DNA of 64,000 nucleotides from Arthrobacter sp. KBS0702 (lineage in GTDB: Bacteria; Actinomycetota; Actinomycetes; Actinomycetales; Micrococcaceae): NCBI RefSeq assembly GCF_005937985.2, contig NZ_CP042172.1, positions 2,976,001-3,040,000 of the forward strand, in the 5' to 3' direction. A program made the position numbers and the translations under genes. Positions 1-9,058 of the stretch are shown piece by piece. The notes beneath the pieces are model-generated. The model worked only from the letters and a program-made list of their open reading frames with translations, ran no database searches and was not told where the DNA came from. Position 1 is the stretch's first letter. Every line of letters starts with the position of its first letter.

Positions 1-362
1 GTTTCGGTGGTGTGCGGCTCGTCCGCTGCCTGCGGGGCCGCCGACGTCGGCGCGCTGGCGGGAGGACGCGGTGCAGCGGGAACCTGGCTGATCACCGGAG
101 TGGCGCCGGTGGCCGGGTAGCCAAAGCGCTCATCTGCAGCCTCCGCGGCCTGGGCCCAGGAGCTGCTGCGCGGTGGAGCCGGGCGGGTGGGGGGTTCCGT
201 GGCTTCCGCGGGGACACTGCGGGGATTGACGACCGGCATGGTTCCTGTCCGGGCAGCCGGGTTCTCACCGTCGGCGCGACGCAGGTCGCGGCGGCGGCGG
301 AGTTCAGGCTGTCCTGAGTTTTCAGCAGTGGTAGCTGAGTTGTCTTCCACCGGTTCGGGCAT
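1..362 (-). CDS. Hypothetical protein, N-terminal part (runs off the window)
   Basis: The minus-strand frame stays open from the ATG at 362 to the window edge, giving at least 120 residues without a stop. A GGGGGAG ribosome binding site lies about 8 bases before this ATG. The visible part is rich in Pro, Ala, Thr, Glu and Ser with an Arg-rich patch (LRRRRDLRR near residue 22) and has no transmembrane segment. It looks like a disordered cytoplasmic N-terminus preceding a domain outside the window. No family can be named. The upstream stretch 363-533 probably carries its promoter. Confidence 0.6.
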   Translation of the reverse strand, partial: MPEPVEDNSATTAENSGQPELRRRRDLRRADGENPAARTGTMPVVNPRSVPAEATEPPTRPAPPRSSSWAQAAEAADERFGYPATGATPVISQVPAAPRPPASAPTSAAPQAADEPHTTE

Positions 363-533
363 CTCTTGGTTTCTCCCCCAGGACTCACCGCGGAGCACGC
401 AGCGGCGCTTGTTGTGACTTCTTTCAAAGAACCAGTCTAGGCGCAGTCGTGAGCACCCTTATCTTTTTCCGGCCCCTGGACCGATCCCCGGCCCGGTCTG
501 GGCCCGGAAAAGCAGCCCGTCGCCGGGGCTGGC

Positions 534-1349
534 TCAGTGGTGGGCGCGGGTCTCCTGAAGGCGCTTGATGAACCACCGGGACTGCTCCGGGCCATAGGGC
601 AGGATCGGGATCGCCTTGGTGGCGTCGTTCGGCGTCTCGCGGGTGGCCTGGGTGGCCTGCCGCACCGCCGTGCTCATGGTGTTCGCCATGGTCTTGACGA
701 ACTGGTCGCTGCAGGGTTCGCCGTGGCCCGGGATCAGGAATTCGTAGCGGTGCCGCAAGGCAGACACGTGACGGAGGGCATCGGCCCATTCCTCCGGGAA
801 GGAATCCTCGAAGGACGGGTGCGCGCCCTGCTCCACCAGGTCGCCTGCGTACAGCGTGGTGCCCGTGCCAACCAGGAGGTCCCCGTCCGTGTGGCCGCGT
901 CCCAGGTAGAACAGGGTTGCGGTCTGGCCGCCCAGGTCCACCAGGACGGGCTGGTCCTTGACGATCGCGTTCGGAACCACGAGTTCCACGGAGGCACCCT
1001 CGCCGGCAGCCATTTCCGGTTCAGCGGCTTCGACGAGGTGCCGCTGGGCGTCTCCGTTTTCCTCGATCTCCGCGGCGCAGTTTTCATGCCCCCAGAACTC
1101 GGTCACGCCGCCGTCGGCGAATACGGCGTTGCCGAAGAAGTGGTCGTAGTGGGCGTGCGTGTTGACCACCACCAGCGGCAGCTGCGTCTTTTCCCGGACG
1201 GCGTCCAGGATTTCGCGGCCCTGCCGGGGCCCGCCGCCGGTATCGATCACCATGGCACGCTCAGTGCCTACGATCAGCCCGGTGTTGAGCAGGGATCCTT
1301 GGGTGGTCAGCACATAGTTGTCCTGGCCGACCTCGAGCCATCGTGACAT
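534..1349 (-). CDS. MBL-fold metallo-hydrolase
   Basis: A 271-residue metallo-beta-lactamase-fold protein. The zinc-binding motif THAHYDH (His65, His67, Asp69, His70) is clear, preceded by the usual strand ending in DTGGG (near residue 36). Later metal ligands lie in GRGHTDGD (about residue 152) and IPGHGEP near the C-terminus. The family hydrolyses thioesters, lactones, lactams or phosphodiesters; nothing here fixes the substrate. No signal peptide is visible, so it is probably cytosolic. It lies 73 bases downstream of bkdC on the same strand and might be co-transcribed, but a functional link is unproven. Confidence 0.85.
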   Translation of the reverse strand: MSRWLEVGQDNYVLTTQGSLLNTGLIVGTERAMVIDTGGGPRQGREILDAVREKTQLPLVVVNTHAHYDHFFGNAVFADGGVTEFWGHENCAAEIEENGDAQRHLVEAAEPEMAAGEGASVELVVPNAIVKDQPVLVDLGGQTATLFYLGRGHTDGDLLVGTGTTLYAGDLVEQGAHPSFEDSFPEEWADALRHVSALRHRYEFLIPGHGEPCSDQFVKTMANTMSTAVRQATQATRETPNDATKAIPILPYGPEQSRWFIKRLQETRAHH

Positions 1350-1422
1350 GAAATCTCCGTAGTCCGGCGCTCCGCCGGCATGGTTGGTGCGATGTTCAGG
1401 TGTCGATTCTACCCAACGGGCC

Positions 1423-3024
1423 TCAGAGATCGGCCAGCACCGACCCCGGGTTTTCGATCGCGTCGGCCACGTAGCGCAGGAAGCCGCCGGCGGTCCCGCC
1501 GTCGCAGACGCGGTGGTCGAAGGTAAGCGTCAGCTCGGTGACCTTCCGGACGGCGAGCTCACCGTTGACCACCCAGGGCTTGTCGATGATCCGCCCGACG
1601 CCGAGGATTCCCACCTCCGGGTGGTTGATGATCGCCGCCGAGCCGTCGACGCCGAAGACGCCGTAGTTGTTTAGCGTGAACGTGCCGCTGCCCAGTTCCG
1701 CGGGCGTGGCCTTGCCGTCGCGGACGACGGCGGTGAGGCGCCGGATCTCCGCGTCCAGTTCCCGGGCGCTGAGTTTGTCCGCGTTGCGCACCGAGGGGAC
1801 CATCAGGCCGCGGTCCGTCTGGGCGGCGAAGCCGAGGTTGACGCCGTCGAAGGCCACAATCTCCTGCGATGCCCCGCCGGTGGTGTCCTCGGTGGTGACG
1901 ATCCGGGTGTTCAGCTCCGGGAACTTCTTGAGTCCGGCGGTCACGAACCGGGCGATGAACGCCAGCAGCCCGGGTGTGTTGTGCGGGTCGGCCTTCTTCA
2001 GCGCGGCCCGCATGTCGACGAGCGCCGTGGCGTCCACGTCCACCCAGACGGTGGCCTCCGGGATCTCGGACCGGCTGCGCGCCATGTTCGCCGCGACGGC
2101 CTTGCGCACACCGCGCACCGGGGTCCGGCCGGCAATGCCTAGGCCGGTCCGCGCGTCCGTGCCGCCAGCCTGGACCGGAGCGGCAACGGGGGTTCCGGCC
2201 GGCGCCTCCGGGCGCTCAACCACCGGAGCCGGCTTGATGGCGGCCTCGACGTCGCGCCGCATGATCAGCCCGCTGGTGCCCGAGCCCTGCAGTTCCCCCA
2301 AATCAACCCCGTGGTCCCGCGCCATCCGCCGGACCAGCGGCGAAATCACAGCCCCCAGCTTCCCGGGAACCCGGGTCCGCATCAGCAAAAGGTCGTCAGC
2401 AGCCTTCTCGGCCGCCGACACCTGGACCGCCCCCCGCTTCGGAGCCCGAGTCCGCCGCGCAACCCCATGCCCGCCCGGAGTGCCGTACCCGATCAGGACA
2501 TTCCCGGACCCAGCCTTCTCCTCCTCGCGATACACCTCGGCGGCAGGAGAGGGAGCACCAACAGGCGAATCAGGCGACAAATCAGCAGCAGGCGAACCGG
2601 CAACACCGGCAGGTGAGTCGACAGCGTTCCCGGCCGGCGCGGATGATGCCGCCCCGGGAGTGGCATCGGGCCTTCCGGAGCCGGACGGCATGCTGCTTGC
2701 AGCAATGCCGTCCGGCGAAGGGGCGGGGGCGGCATCATCCGCGGCGGCCCCCCGGGCCGCAATGGAAGCATTGGAAGCCCCAACCGGAGTCACCGAGATC
2801 AGCGGCTTCCCGACGTCGAGCGTCTGCCCGGGCTCGCCGTGCAGCACGGCCACGGTCCCGGCGTACGGCGAAGGGACCTCGACCATGGACTTGGCGGTCT
2901 CCACCTCGGCGATCGGCTGGTCCACGCGGATCTCGTCACCCACGGCCACGAGCCAGCTGACGAGTTCGGCTTCGGTGAGGCCCTCGCCCAGGTCAGGCAG
3001 GAGGAATACTTTCGGTTCGCTCAT
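1423..3024 (-). CDS. bkdC: Dihydrolipoamide acyltransferase E2 of branched-chain 2-oxoacid dehydrogenase
   Basis: The 533-residue E2 core enzyme transfers the acyl group from lipoyl-lysine to CoA. An N-terminal lipoyl domain (about 1-80) has the lipoylation site ETAKSM (Lys45). A very long Ala/Pro/Ser linker (about 85-215) follows, then an E3/E1-binding domain near [16 protein letters not shown], and a C-terminal acyltransferase domain with the catalytic DHRVCDGG motif (His504, Asp508). The start at 3024 is chosen because it lies two bases after the bkdB stop with GGGAAGA upstream. A start at 3039 would overlap bkdB. The linker carries nested inverted repeats and T-ending codons unlike its neighbours. 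An E2 for pyruvate is less likely given the divergent Lrp gene. Confidence 0.9.
   Translation of the reverse strand: MSEPKVFLLPDLGEGLTEAELVSWLVAVGDEIRVDQPIAEVETAKSMVEVPSPYAGTVAVLHGEPGQTLDVGKPLISVTPVGASNASIAARGAAADDAAPAPSPDGIAASSMPSGSGRPDATPGAASSAPAGNAVDSPAGVAGSPAADLSPDSPVGAPSPAAEVYREEEKAGSGNVLIGYGTPGGHGVARRTRAPKRGAVQVSAAEKAADDLLLMRTRVPGKLGAVISPLVRRMARDHGVDLGELQGSGTSGLIMRRDVEAAIKPAPVVERPEAPAGTPVAAPVQAGGTDARTGLGIAGRTPVRGVRKAVAANMARSRSEIPEATVWVDVDATALVDMRAALKKADPHNTPGLLAFIARFVTAGLKKFPELNTRIVTTEDTTGGASQEIVAFDGVNLGFAAQTDRGLMVPSVRNADKLSARELDAEIRRLTAVVRDGKATPAELGSGTFTLNNYGVFGVDGSAAIINHPEVGILGVGRIIDKPWVVNGELAVRKVTELTLTFDHRVCDGGTAGGFLRYVADAIENPGSVLADL
2638..2743. repeat. Nested perfect inverted repeats inside the bkdC linker
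   Basis: The outer arms at 2638-2655 and 2726-2743 are perfect 18-base reverse complements. Inside them, the arms 2680-2691 and 2705-2716 are a perfect 12-base inverted repeat around a 13-base loop. The whole structure is translated as part of the Ala/Pro/Ser linker and keeps the frame open. Confidence 0.85.
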
Positions 3025-3026
3025 GG

Positions 3027-4139
3027 TCAGTCTTCCCACTGGAGATCGTCTACGGCGTCGAGGATGCGGTCCACACCGGGCAGGTAGTAGTGCTCAAGTT
3101 TCGGCGCCGGATACGGCACGTCGAAGCCGGTGACCCGCCGGATCGGGGCGGCCAGGTGGTGGAAACAGCGTTCCTGGACCCGGGCCACGATTTCCGAGGC
3201 CACGGACGCGAAGCCGTGCGCCTCGGCGATGACCACCGCGCGGCCGGTCTTGCGGACCGAGGCGCAGACCGTCTCGTCGTCGAACGGCACGATCGAGCGA
3301 ACGTCGATCACCTCCAGCGAGCGGCCTTCCTCGGCGGCCGCGGCAGCGGCGGCGAGCGCCGTCGGGACGGAGGGCCCGTAGGCGATCAGCGTCGCGTCGG
3401 TGCCGGGACGGGCGACGGCGGCGCGGCCCTCGGAGGAGGTCCCGCGTTCGGTGTTCTCGGCGTGCTCGGCGCGGAGTGCGTCCAGCTCCACCTGGTCCTT
3501 GGACCAGTAGAGCTTCTTGGGCTCCATGAACATCACCGGGTCATCGGAGTCGATGGCCTCGCGCAGCATCCGGTAGCCGTCCGCGACCGTGGCCGGAGTG
3601 AACACCTTGAGCCCGGCAGTGTGGGCGTAGTAGGCCTCGGAGGAGTCGCAGTGGTGCTCCACTCCCCCGATGCCGCCGGCGTACGGGACGCGGATGACGA
3701 TGGGCAGCTTGACGGTGCCCTTGGTGCGGTTGTGCATCTTGGCTACGTGGCTGACGATTTGTTCGAAGGCCGGGTAGGCGAAGGCGTCGAACTGCATCTC
3801 AATCACCGGGCGCATGCCGTTCATCGCCATGCCCACGGCCATGCCCACGATGCCGGACTCGGCCAGCGGGGTGTCGAAGCAGCGGCTCGTCCCGAACGTC
3901 TTGGTGAGGCCGTCGGTGATGCGGAAGACACCGCCGAGCATGCCGACGTCCTCGCCGAAGACCAGGACGGACTCGTCGGCGTGCATGGCGTCGGCCATGG
4001 CGGTGTTGAGCGCCTTGGCAAGGGTGATGGTCTGCGGGCCGGTCTTTTCGGCTTCCACCGCGGCCTTGGCGGCGGCGCGGGCGGTTGCGGCGCTGACGTT
4101 GCCGTTCGCCTCGGAGGAGGTGGTGACGGTGGGGCTCAT
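3027..4139 (-). CDS. bkdB: 2-oxoacid dehydrogenase E1 component, beta subunit
   Basis: A 370-residue transketolase-like beta subunit of the E1 decarboxylase. After a variable N-terminus of about 35 residues the conserved core runs from [15 protein letters not shown] through VFGEDVG and the region [17 protein letters not shown], with [15 protein letters not shown] and [11 protein letters not shown] typical of the family. The C-terminal half carries the transketolase C domain. Its ATG overlaps the bkdA stop by four bases (ATGA), so the two subunits are translationally coupled, as expected for an alpha2beta2 enzyme. It should act in the cytosol on 2-oxoacids from Val, Leu and Ile. Confidence 0.92.
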   Translation of the reverse strand: MSPTVTTSSEANGNVSAATARAAAKAAVEAEKTGPQTITLAKALNTAMADAMHADESVLVFGEDVGMLGGVFRITDGLTKTFGTSRCFDTPLAESGIVGMAVGMAMNGMRPVIEMQFDAFAYPAFEQIVSHVAKMHNRTKGTVKLPIVIRVPYAGGIGGVEHHCDSSEAYYAHTAGLKVFTPATVADGYRMLREAIDSDDPVMFMEPKKLYWSKDQVELDALRAEHAENTERGTSSEGRAAVARPGTDATLIAYGPSVPTALAAAAAAAEEGRSLEVIDVRSIVPFDDETVCASVRKTGRAVVIAEAHGFASVASEIVARVQERCFHHLAAPIRRVTGFDVPYPAPKLEHYYLPGVDRILDAVDDLQWED

Positions 4140-5353
4140 TTCGCTGCCTCTTCCCGGGAGAGCTCATCGGCGAGCATGGCGGACTGTTCCTTCAACTGGG
4201 GCGTGGGCGTGGAGAAGACGTATTTGAAGAGGTCCAGGGGTTCCACCGGGACGTCTTCGCTCAGGCCGTCGCGCAGCTGGGTGGCGACCGTTTCGGCCTT
4301 GTCGGCGATCCGCGCTGCGCCGTCGTCGTCGAGCAGGCCGCGGTCGGTGAGATAGGTCTTCATCCGGCTCAGCGGGTCCTTGGCCACCCATTCGGCCACT
4401 TCGCTGTCCTGGCGGTAGCGGGTGGCGTCGTCGGCGTTGGTGTGGGCCTGCATCCGGTAGGTGTGGGCCTCCACCAGTAGCGGGCCGGAGCCCTCGCGGG
4501 CAAGCCTCACGGCCCGGCCGAGCACGGCGAGCAGGGCCACAACGTCGTTGCCGTCCACGCGTTCGCCGGCCATGCCGTAACCGACGGCCTTGTGCGCCAG
4601 CGACGGCGCCACCGACTGGTGCGCGAGGGGCACGGAGATGGCGTACTGGTTGTTCTGGACGAAGAAGACCACGGGCAGGTGGAACACCGCGGCGAAGTTC
4701 AGCGCCTCGTGGAAGTCCCCCTCACTGGTCGCGCCGTCGCCGCACATGGCCAGGACCACGGTGTCCTCGCCGCGGAGCTTGGCCGCGTGGGCGACGCCGA
4801 CGGCGTGCAGCAGCTGGGTGGTCAGCGGGGTGCACTGGATGCCGACCTTGTGCTTGGCCGGGTCGTAGCCGCCGTGCCAGTCGCCGCGGAACAGCGTCAT
4901 GGTCTGGACCGGATCGACGCCGCGGGCCATGACGGCCACCGAGTCGCGGTAGGTGGGGAACATCCAGTCGCCTTCGGACAGGCACAGCGCCGCCGCAACC
5001 TGGCATGCTTCCTGGCCGTGGCTGGAGGGATAGACAGCCATCCGGCCCTGCCGCACCAGGGCGGAGTTCTGGTCGTTGACGCGGCGTCCGACGACGAGCT
5101 GCTCGTAGGCGGCCAGCAACTCCGCGTCCCCAGGGAGGCTGTACTCGTGGCCGGGCTGGGCGCCCTGCTCGGTGTCCGCGTTCAGCGCGCCGTCCGGGCC
5201 AACGATCTGGATTGGGTGCCGGGCCGGGAGCATGTAGTCCTCGACCGTGATGCCGAACTTGCGCACGGCCTCGCTGGCGGCGTTTTCCGCCGGGGCAGCG
5301 GGCGTCGGCTCGGTCGCGGGCTGCTGCGCAGTGTGGTCTGCGGAGATCGTCAT
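4136..5353 (-). CDS. bkdA: 2-oxoacid dehydrogenase E1 component, alpha subunit
   Basis: A 405-residue thiamine diphosphate-dependent alpha subunit. The TPP motif starts at GDGATSEGDFHEALNFAA and ends at FVQNN. YPSSHGQEACQVAAAL and MFPTYRDS are typical of E1-alpha, and the phosphorylation-loop-like stretch near YRMQAHTNADDATRYR is present. The ATG at 5353 has AGAAGGA upstream. It is the first gene of bkdABC and is divergently transcribed from an Lrp-family regulator. Pyruvate dehydrogenase-like activity is the alternative; the Lrp neighbour and the separate E1 alpha and beta genes favour the branched-chain assignment. Confidence 0.9.
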   Translation of the reverse strand: MTISADHTAQQPATEPTPAAPAENAASEAVRKFGITVEDYMLPARHPIQIVGPDGALNADTEQGAQPGHEYSLPGDAELLAAYEQLVVGRRVNDQNSALVRQGRMAVYPSSHGQEACQVAAALCLSEGDWMFPTYRDSVAVMARGVDPVQTMTLFRGDWHGGYDPAKHKVGIQCTPLTTQLLHAVGVAHAAKLRGEDTVVLAMCGDGATSEGDFHEALNFAAVFHLPVVFFVQNNQYAISVPLAHQSVAPSLAHKAVGYGMAGERVDGNDVVALLAVLGRAVRLAREGSGPLLVEAHTYRMQAHTNADDATRYRQDSEVAEWVAKDPLSRMKTYLTDRGLLDDDGAARIADKAETVATQLRDGLSEDVPVEPLDLFKYVFSTPTPQLKEQSAMLADELSREEAAK

Positions 5354-5512
5354 TGGTCCGTCCTTCTGTAGCCACTATTCGCATTCAGTATGGTCCCGGT
5401 GGCCGTTTCGTATCCACCTCCGGGCAAAATCGTGGAGAAGTCCCGAATATTGCCCTAATCTTGAAGACAGAATGTAAGTGTGAGCTGGATTACCGGCGGA
5501 GGTTGTAGACAA
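5354..5512. promoter_or_regulatory. Divergent bkdA / Lrp-type regulator promoter region
   Basis: This 159-base region separates bkdA (leftward) from the Lrp gene (rightward) and is more A+T-rich than its surroundings around 5440-5480. It should contain both promoters and the Lrp binding sites. No single convincing -35/-10 pair or operator palindrome could be chosen by eye. The Lrp ribosome binding site GGCGGAGG is at 5495-5502. Confidence 0.5.
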
Positions 5513-5974
5513 ATGGCAGGCACGGATCCGGAGCAGGCGGTACCGCTGGACGACGTGGACCGGAACATCATTGCGGAACTGACCCGGGACGGGCGGATGT
5601 CCGTGACCCAGGTAGCCGAAAACGTCCACATTTCCCGCGCCCACGCTTATACCCGGATTGCCCGGCTGACCGGCGAAGGGGTCCTGACCAAGTTCACCGC
5701 CCTCGTGGACCCGATCAAGGCCGGCCTGAAGTCCTCCGCCTACGTGACTCTCAAGGTTCGCCAGCATTCCTGGCGCGAACTGCGGGAACTGCTCCGGGCG
5801 ATCCCCGAGGTCCACCACATCGCCCTCGTCGGCGGGGACTTCGACGTGATCCTGCTGGTCCGCGCGGTGGACAACGTTGACCTGCGCCGGGTTATTTTCG
5901 ACCAGTTGCAGTCCATGCCCGGCGTTCTGGACACCCAGACGTTCCTGGTCTTCGAGGATCTGGATACCCGGTAG
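5513..5974 (+). CDS. Lrp/AsnC family transcriptional regulator
   Basis: A 153-residue regulator with an N-terminal AsnC-type winged helix (LDDVDRNIIAELTRDGRMSV, then an HTH near VTQVAENVHISRAHAYTRI) and a C-terminal RAM ligand-binding domain ending in VFEDL. The start at 5513 is chosen for the GGAGG 10 bases upstream; an in-frame start at 5480 lacks one. Proteins of this family sense amino acids. Its position back-to-back with bkdABC makes it the probable controller of that operon, like BkdR, which is an inference from context. Confidence 0.88.
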   Translation: MAGTDPEQAVPLDDVDRNIIAELTRDGRMSVTQVAENVHISRAHAYTRIARLTGEGVLTKFTALVDPIKAGLKSSAYVTLKVRQHSWRELRELLRAIPEVHHIALVGGDFDVILLVRAVDNVDLRRVIFDQLQSMPGVLDTQTFLVFEDLDTR

Positions 5975-6102
5975 GCGCACGGGCACCCGCCCCTCCCGCG
6001 CCGCGCCGGGCGGCCGGGCGGCTGCATCCCGAACTATGGACGGAGAAACGGCCATCCCGTAGGCTGGCGGCTCAGGCGGCAGCAGGGTGAGAGGCCGCAT
6101 GT

Positions 6103-7260
6103 ATGGGGGGGATTAACCTGTCCGTCGAGCATGGTCTGCGCACGAATGAAACGCGCCGGGTGAAGCTGCCGTGGGTGGATTTCGCCAAGGGTCTCTGCAT
6201 GGTGCTGGTGGTGTTGTTCCACTCGGCCCTTTTCATGGAAACACAGGTCAACGGCGACGTGGTGGGCTTCTGGTGGCCGGTCAGCGAAGCGTTGAGCCCG
6301 ATCCGGATGCCGCTCTTCTTTTTCATCTCCGGTCTGCTCAGTGTGAGCGCCTTGGGCAAGAGGGTGGGCGAGTCCCGGCAGCGCACGATCGGCCTCTACT
6401 ACGTCTACCTCATCTGGACGTTCCTGTTCCTGATGCGGCTCTGGCTGCCGCTCTCGCGCAACGGCGCCCCGGCCCCGTCCGCCGGCGACCTGGTCCTGAG
6501 CCTGCTGCTCCCGACGTCGTTCTGGTATCTGTATGCGCTGCCGGTCTTCTTCCTGGCCTCCTGGCTCCTGACCCGGGCGCTGGGCCGCTTCAGCGCCTAC
6601 GCCCTGATCCCCTTGGCGATCCTGAGCGCCCTCTCGCCGCTGCTGGAGCCGCTGACGCAGTCGGTCATCACGGCTCCGCTGGACGCCCTGAAGGTCCCCT
6701 CGCTGGCAACCCATTTCGTCTGGTTCTACCTCGGGGTGCACGGCAGGAGCCTCTGGGACCGGCTGATGGCGTCGGCCTCGTACGGCCGGCTGGCCCTCGC
6801 CGGCGCCGCGTATGCCGCGCTCGTGGCCCCCATGATGCTTTTCGACCTGAAGCTTGGACTGAAGGTGCCGCTGTCCTGCCTGGCGCTGTTCGGCATGGCC
6901 CAGGTGGTTGCCCTGGTGCGGATGGACGCGCGGGTCCCCCGCTGGCTGCAGAATCTCGGCAGCCAGACGCTGCCGGTCTACATCTTCCACATCTTCCTGA
7001 TCTCGGTGATCAGCGCCCTGGTCAAAGTCAGCGGCCTGCTGTCCCTGTTGCAGTCGAACCTGCAGCTCTCGAACGCGTTGCTTCCGCCCCTGCTGACGGT
7101 CCCGATCGTGGTGGTCACGGTGTGGCTCGGGAAGCTGATCCGGTCCGGTCCGCTCTGGTGGCTGCTCCAGGCGCCGCCGGCACTGCTGGGACGCAGGCCG
7201 GCCCGGACGGCGGTGGCGGCCGAGGCGGCCGGCCCGGCGCAGGCGGGGCCCGTCAGTTGA
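6103..7260 (+). CDS. Acyltransferase family 3 membrane protein
   Basis: A 385-residue integral membrane protein with about ten hydrophobic segments. The start of the acyltransferase-3 fold is visible in PWVDFAKGLCMVLVVLFHS with the conserved His of HS, followed by RMPLFFFISGLL. The family moves acyl groups onto extracytoplasmic sugars or lipids. The C-terminal 30 residues are Ala/Arg-rich and cytoplasmic. GAGAGG lies upstream of the ATG. Its last eight bases overlap the end of the convergent galU. It may modify a surface polysaccharide, but the substrate cannot be read from sequence. Confidence 0.8.
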   Translation: MGGINLSVEHGLRTNETRRVKLPWVDFAKGLCMVLVVLFHSALFMETQVNGDVVGFWWPVSEALSPIRMPLFFFISGLLSVSALGKRVGESRQRTIGLYYVYLIWTFLFLMRLWLPLSRNGAPAPSAGDLVLSLLLPTSFWYLYALPVFFLASWLLTRALGRFSAYALIPLAILSALSPLLEPLTQSVITAPLDALKVPSLATHFVWFYLGVHGRSLWDRLMASASYGRLALAGAAYAALVAPMMLFDLKLGLKVPLSCLALFGMAQVVALVRMDARVPRWLQNLGSQTLPVYIFHIFLISVISALVKVSGLLSLLQSNLQLSNALLPPLLTVPIVVVTVWLGKLIRSGPLWWLLQAPPALLGRRPARTAVAAEAAGPAQAGPVS

Positions 7261-8143
7261 TGAAGGCCTTGAGCCAGGTCTTGAGCTCCTCGCCGAACTC
7301 GACGCGCTCGGAGGCGATCGAGATGACGGCCTTGAGGTAGCTGAGCTTGTCGCCGGTGTCGTAGCGGCGCCCGCGGAAGATGACGCCGTGGACCCCGCCG
7401 CCCTCGGCGTCGGAGGTGGCGAGCACCTGCAGGGCGTCGGTGAGCTGGATTTCCCCGCCGCGGCCGGGCCCGGTGTCCTCCAGGACATCAAAAACGGCCG
7501 GGTGCAGCACATAGCGGCCGATGACGGCCAGGTTCGACGGCGCTTCCCCCGGGGAAGGCTTCTCGACCAGGCGGTTGACCCTGAAGTGGTCCTCGCCCGG
7601 CACCGGCGAAATATCCGCGCAGCCGTAAGCGCTGATCTGCGACGGGTCCACCTCGATCAGGGCGATCACGGACCCGCCGGTCTTCTGCTGCACGTCCATC
7701 ATGGCGGTGAGCAGCTCATCGCGTTCGTCGATCAGGTCATCGCCCAGCAGTACCGCAAAAGGCTCATCGCCCACGTGCTGGCGGGCGCAAAGGACGGCGT
7801 GCCCGAGCCCCTTCGGGTCGCCCTGCCGGAGGTAGTGGAGCGGACCGAGGCTGGAGGCGTACCTGACCGCTTCGAGCCGGTCCAGGTCGCCCTTCTCCTC
7901 AAGTGTCCGTTCGAGGGTGGGCTCCCGGTCGAAATGGTCCTCCAGGGCACGCTTCTGCCGGCCGGTGATCATCAGCAAATCGCTCAGGCCGGCCCTCATC
8001 GCCTCTTCGACGACGTACTGGATGGCCGGCTGGTCCACCACCGGCAGCATTTCCTTGGGCATCGCCTTCGTAGCCGGCAGGAAGCGTGTCCCCAGACCGG
8101 CCGCGGGTATGACAGCTTTTCGAACCGGTTTCCCCAAAGTCAT
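7253..8143 (-). CDS. galU: UTP-glucose-1-phosphate uridylyltransferase
   Basis: A 296-residue nucleotidyltransferase that makes UDP-glucose from UTP and glucose-1-phosphate. The N-terminal signature VIPAAGLGTRFLPATKAMPK is complete, followed by QPAIQYVVEEA, ALLGDD-like FAVLLGDDLID, VIALIEVDP and the C-terminal GRRYDTGDKLSYLKA. The start at 8143 matches the usual GalU N-terminus; the open frame further upstream to 8521 is only the shadow of the next gene. Length fits the family (about 290-300). The ribosome binding site is weak. Confidence 0.93.
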   Translation of the reverse strand: MTLGKPVRKAVIPAAGLGTRFLPATKAMPKEMLPVVDQPAIQYVVEEAMRAGLSDLLMITGRQKRALEDHFDREPTLERTLEEKGDLDRLEAVRYASSLGPLHYLRQGDPKGLGHAVLCARQHVGDEPFAVLLGDDLIDERDELLTAMMDVQQKTGGSVIALIEVDPSQISAYGCADISPVPGEDHFRVNRLVEKPSPGEAPSNLAVIGRYVLHPAVFDVLEDTGPGRGGEIQLTDALQVLATSDAEGGGVHGVIFRGRRYDTGDKLSYLKAVISIASERVEFGEELKTWLKAFIN

Positions 8144-8240
8144 ATCCGCACTGTACAAGCGCGTTCTGGAAATGAAAATGGTTGGAAAAAAGACAGGTAC
8201 CGGGGCGGCCGGGTCCGTCCTGGCGCCTCCGGGAGGATGG

Positions 8241-9020
8241 TCAGCCCTTGAAAACCGGGGTGCGCTTCTCCTGGAAGGCCCGGAACCCCTCGGCATAGTC
8301 ATCGCTCTTGCAGAGACGGGCCTGCTCGGCGTTCTCCTCTTCCATGGCTTCCCAGAGGCCGAGACGCTGGTCCCGGAGGTGCGCCACCAACTCCTTGCTG
8401 GCGTTGAACGCGCCGGTAGCGCCGGTAGCCACCTTAGCGACGATCCCGCGGGTGGTCTCCAGCAGTTCGTCCGCGGGCATGGCCCGGCTGAACAGGCCCT
8501 GCGCCACGGCCTCGGCGCCACTCATGAGCTCAGCGGTGTAGATCAGGTCCAGGGTGCGGTGCATGCCGAGCCGCTCGTTGAAGTACCAGTGCCCGCCGGA
8601 GTCCAGCGTGGCGCCCAGCTTGGCGAAGGGGGAGCCGAACTTGGCATTCTCGGCGACGTACACCACGTCCGTGGCCAGCAGCAGACCGAGCCCCACGCCG
8701 AGGCAGGCGCCCTGCGCGGCGGCGAAGGTGGGGGCCGGGAAGGCGCTCATCTTCTTCAGCAGCGGCTGGACCAGCCCGCCCAGGTAGGCCTGCGCGTCGT
8801 CGCTCTCCGGAGTCACGCCTGCGATGTCCCTGCCGGCGCAAAAGGCCCGGCCTTCGCCGCGGAGCAGCAGCGCCCGCACCTCGCCGCGCGTGGCGGCTTC
8901 GGCGGCGTCGTCATACGCCAGCGCCAACTCCTGCAGCGCCTGTTCGTCCAGCGAGTTCAGCTTCTGCGGTGCGTCCAGGACGATCTCGGCGACGGCGTCG
9001 GCGATGGTCAGGGAAATCAT
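8241..9020 (-). CDS. paaG: Enoyl-CoA hydratase/isomerase, PaaG-like
   Basis: A 259-residue crotonase-fold protein. The oxyanion-hole motifs are FCAGRDIAG and GACLGVGLGL. At the position of the PaaG catalytic Asp it reads TLDSGG, and the C-terminus DYAEGFRAFQEKRTPVF resembles PaaG. PaaG converts ring-1,2-epoxyphenylacetyl-CoA to oxepin-CoA. It lies 38 bases after paaE on the same strand and is probably the last gene of the paaABCDE operon. A general enoyl-CoA hydratase (PaaF-like) is the alternative; the Asp and context favour PaaG. Confidence 0.72.
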   Translation of the reverse strand: MISLTIADAVAEIVLDAPQKLNSLDEQALQELALAYDDAAEAATRGEVRALLLRGEGRAFCAGRDIAGVTPESDDAQAYLGGLVQPLLKKMSAFPAPTFAAAQGACLGVGLGLLLATDVVYVAENAKFGSPFAKLGATLDSGGHWYFNERLGMHRTLDLIYTAELMSGAEAVAQGLFSRAMPADELLETTRGIVAKVATGATGAFNASKELVAHLRDQRLGLWEAMEEENAEQARLCKSDDYAEGFRAFQEKRTPVFKG

Positions 9021-9058
9021 GCGGCTCCTTGGCTTCGTGGGGCGGGCGTCGAAAAAAC

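Noticed and set aside
537..1346. Plus-strand open frame opposite the MBL-fold gene
   Set aside because: The minus-strand protein has a complete zinc motif; this frame has none.
6034..7512. Minus-strand open frame of 492 codons opposite the acyltransferase and into galU
   Set aside because: It overlaps galU on the same strand in another frame and its composition (Gln/Arg/His-rich) is typical of a shadow.
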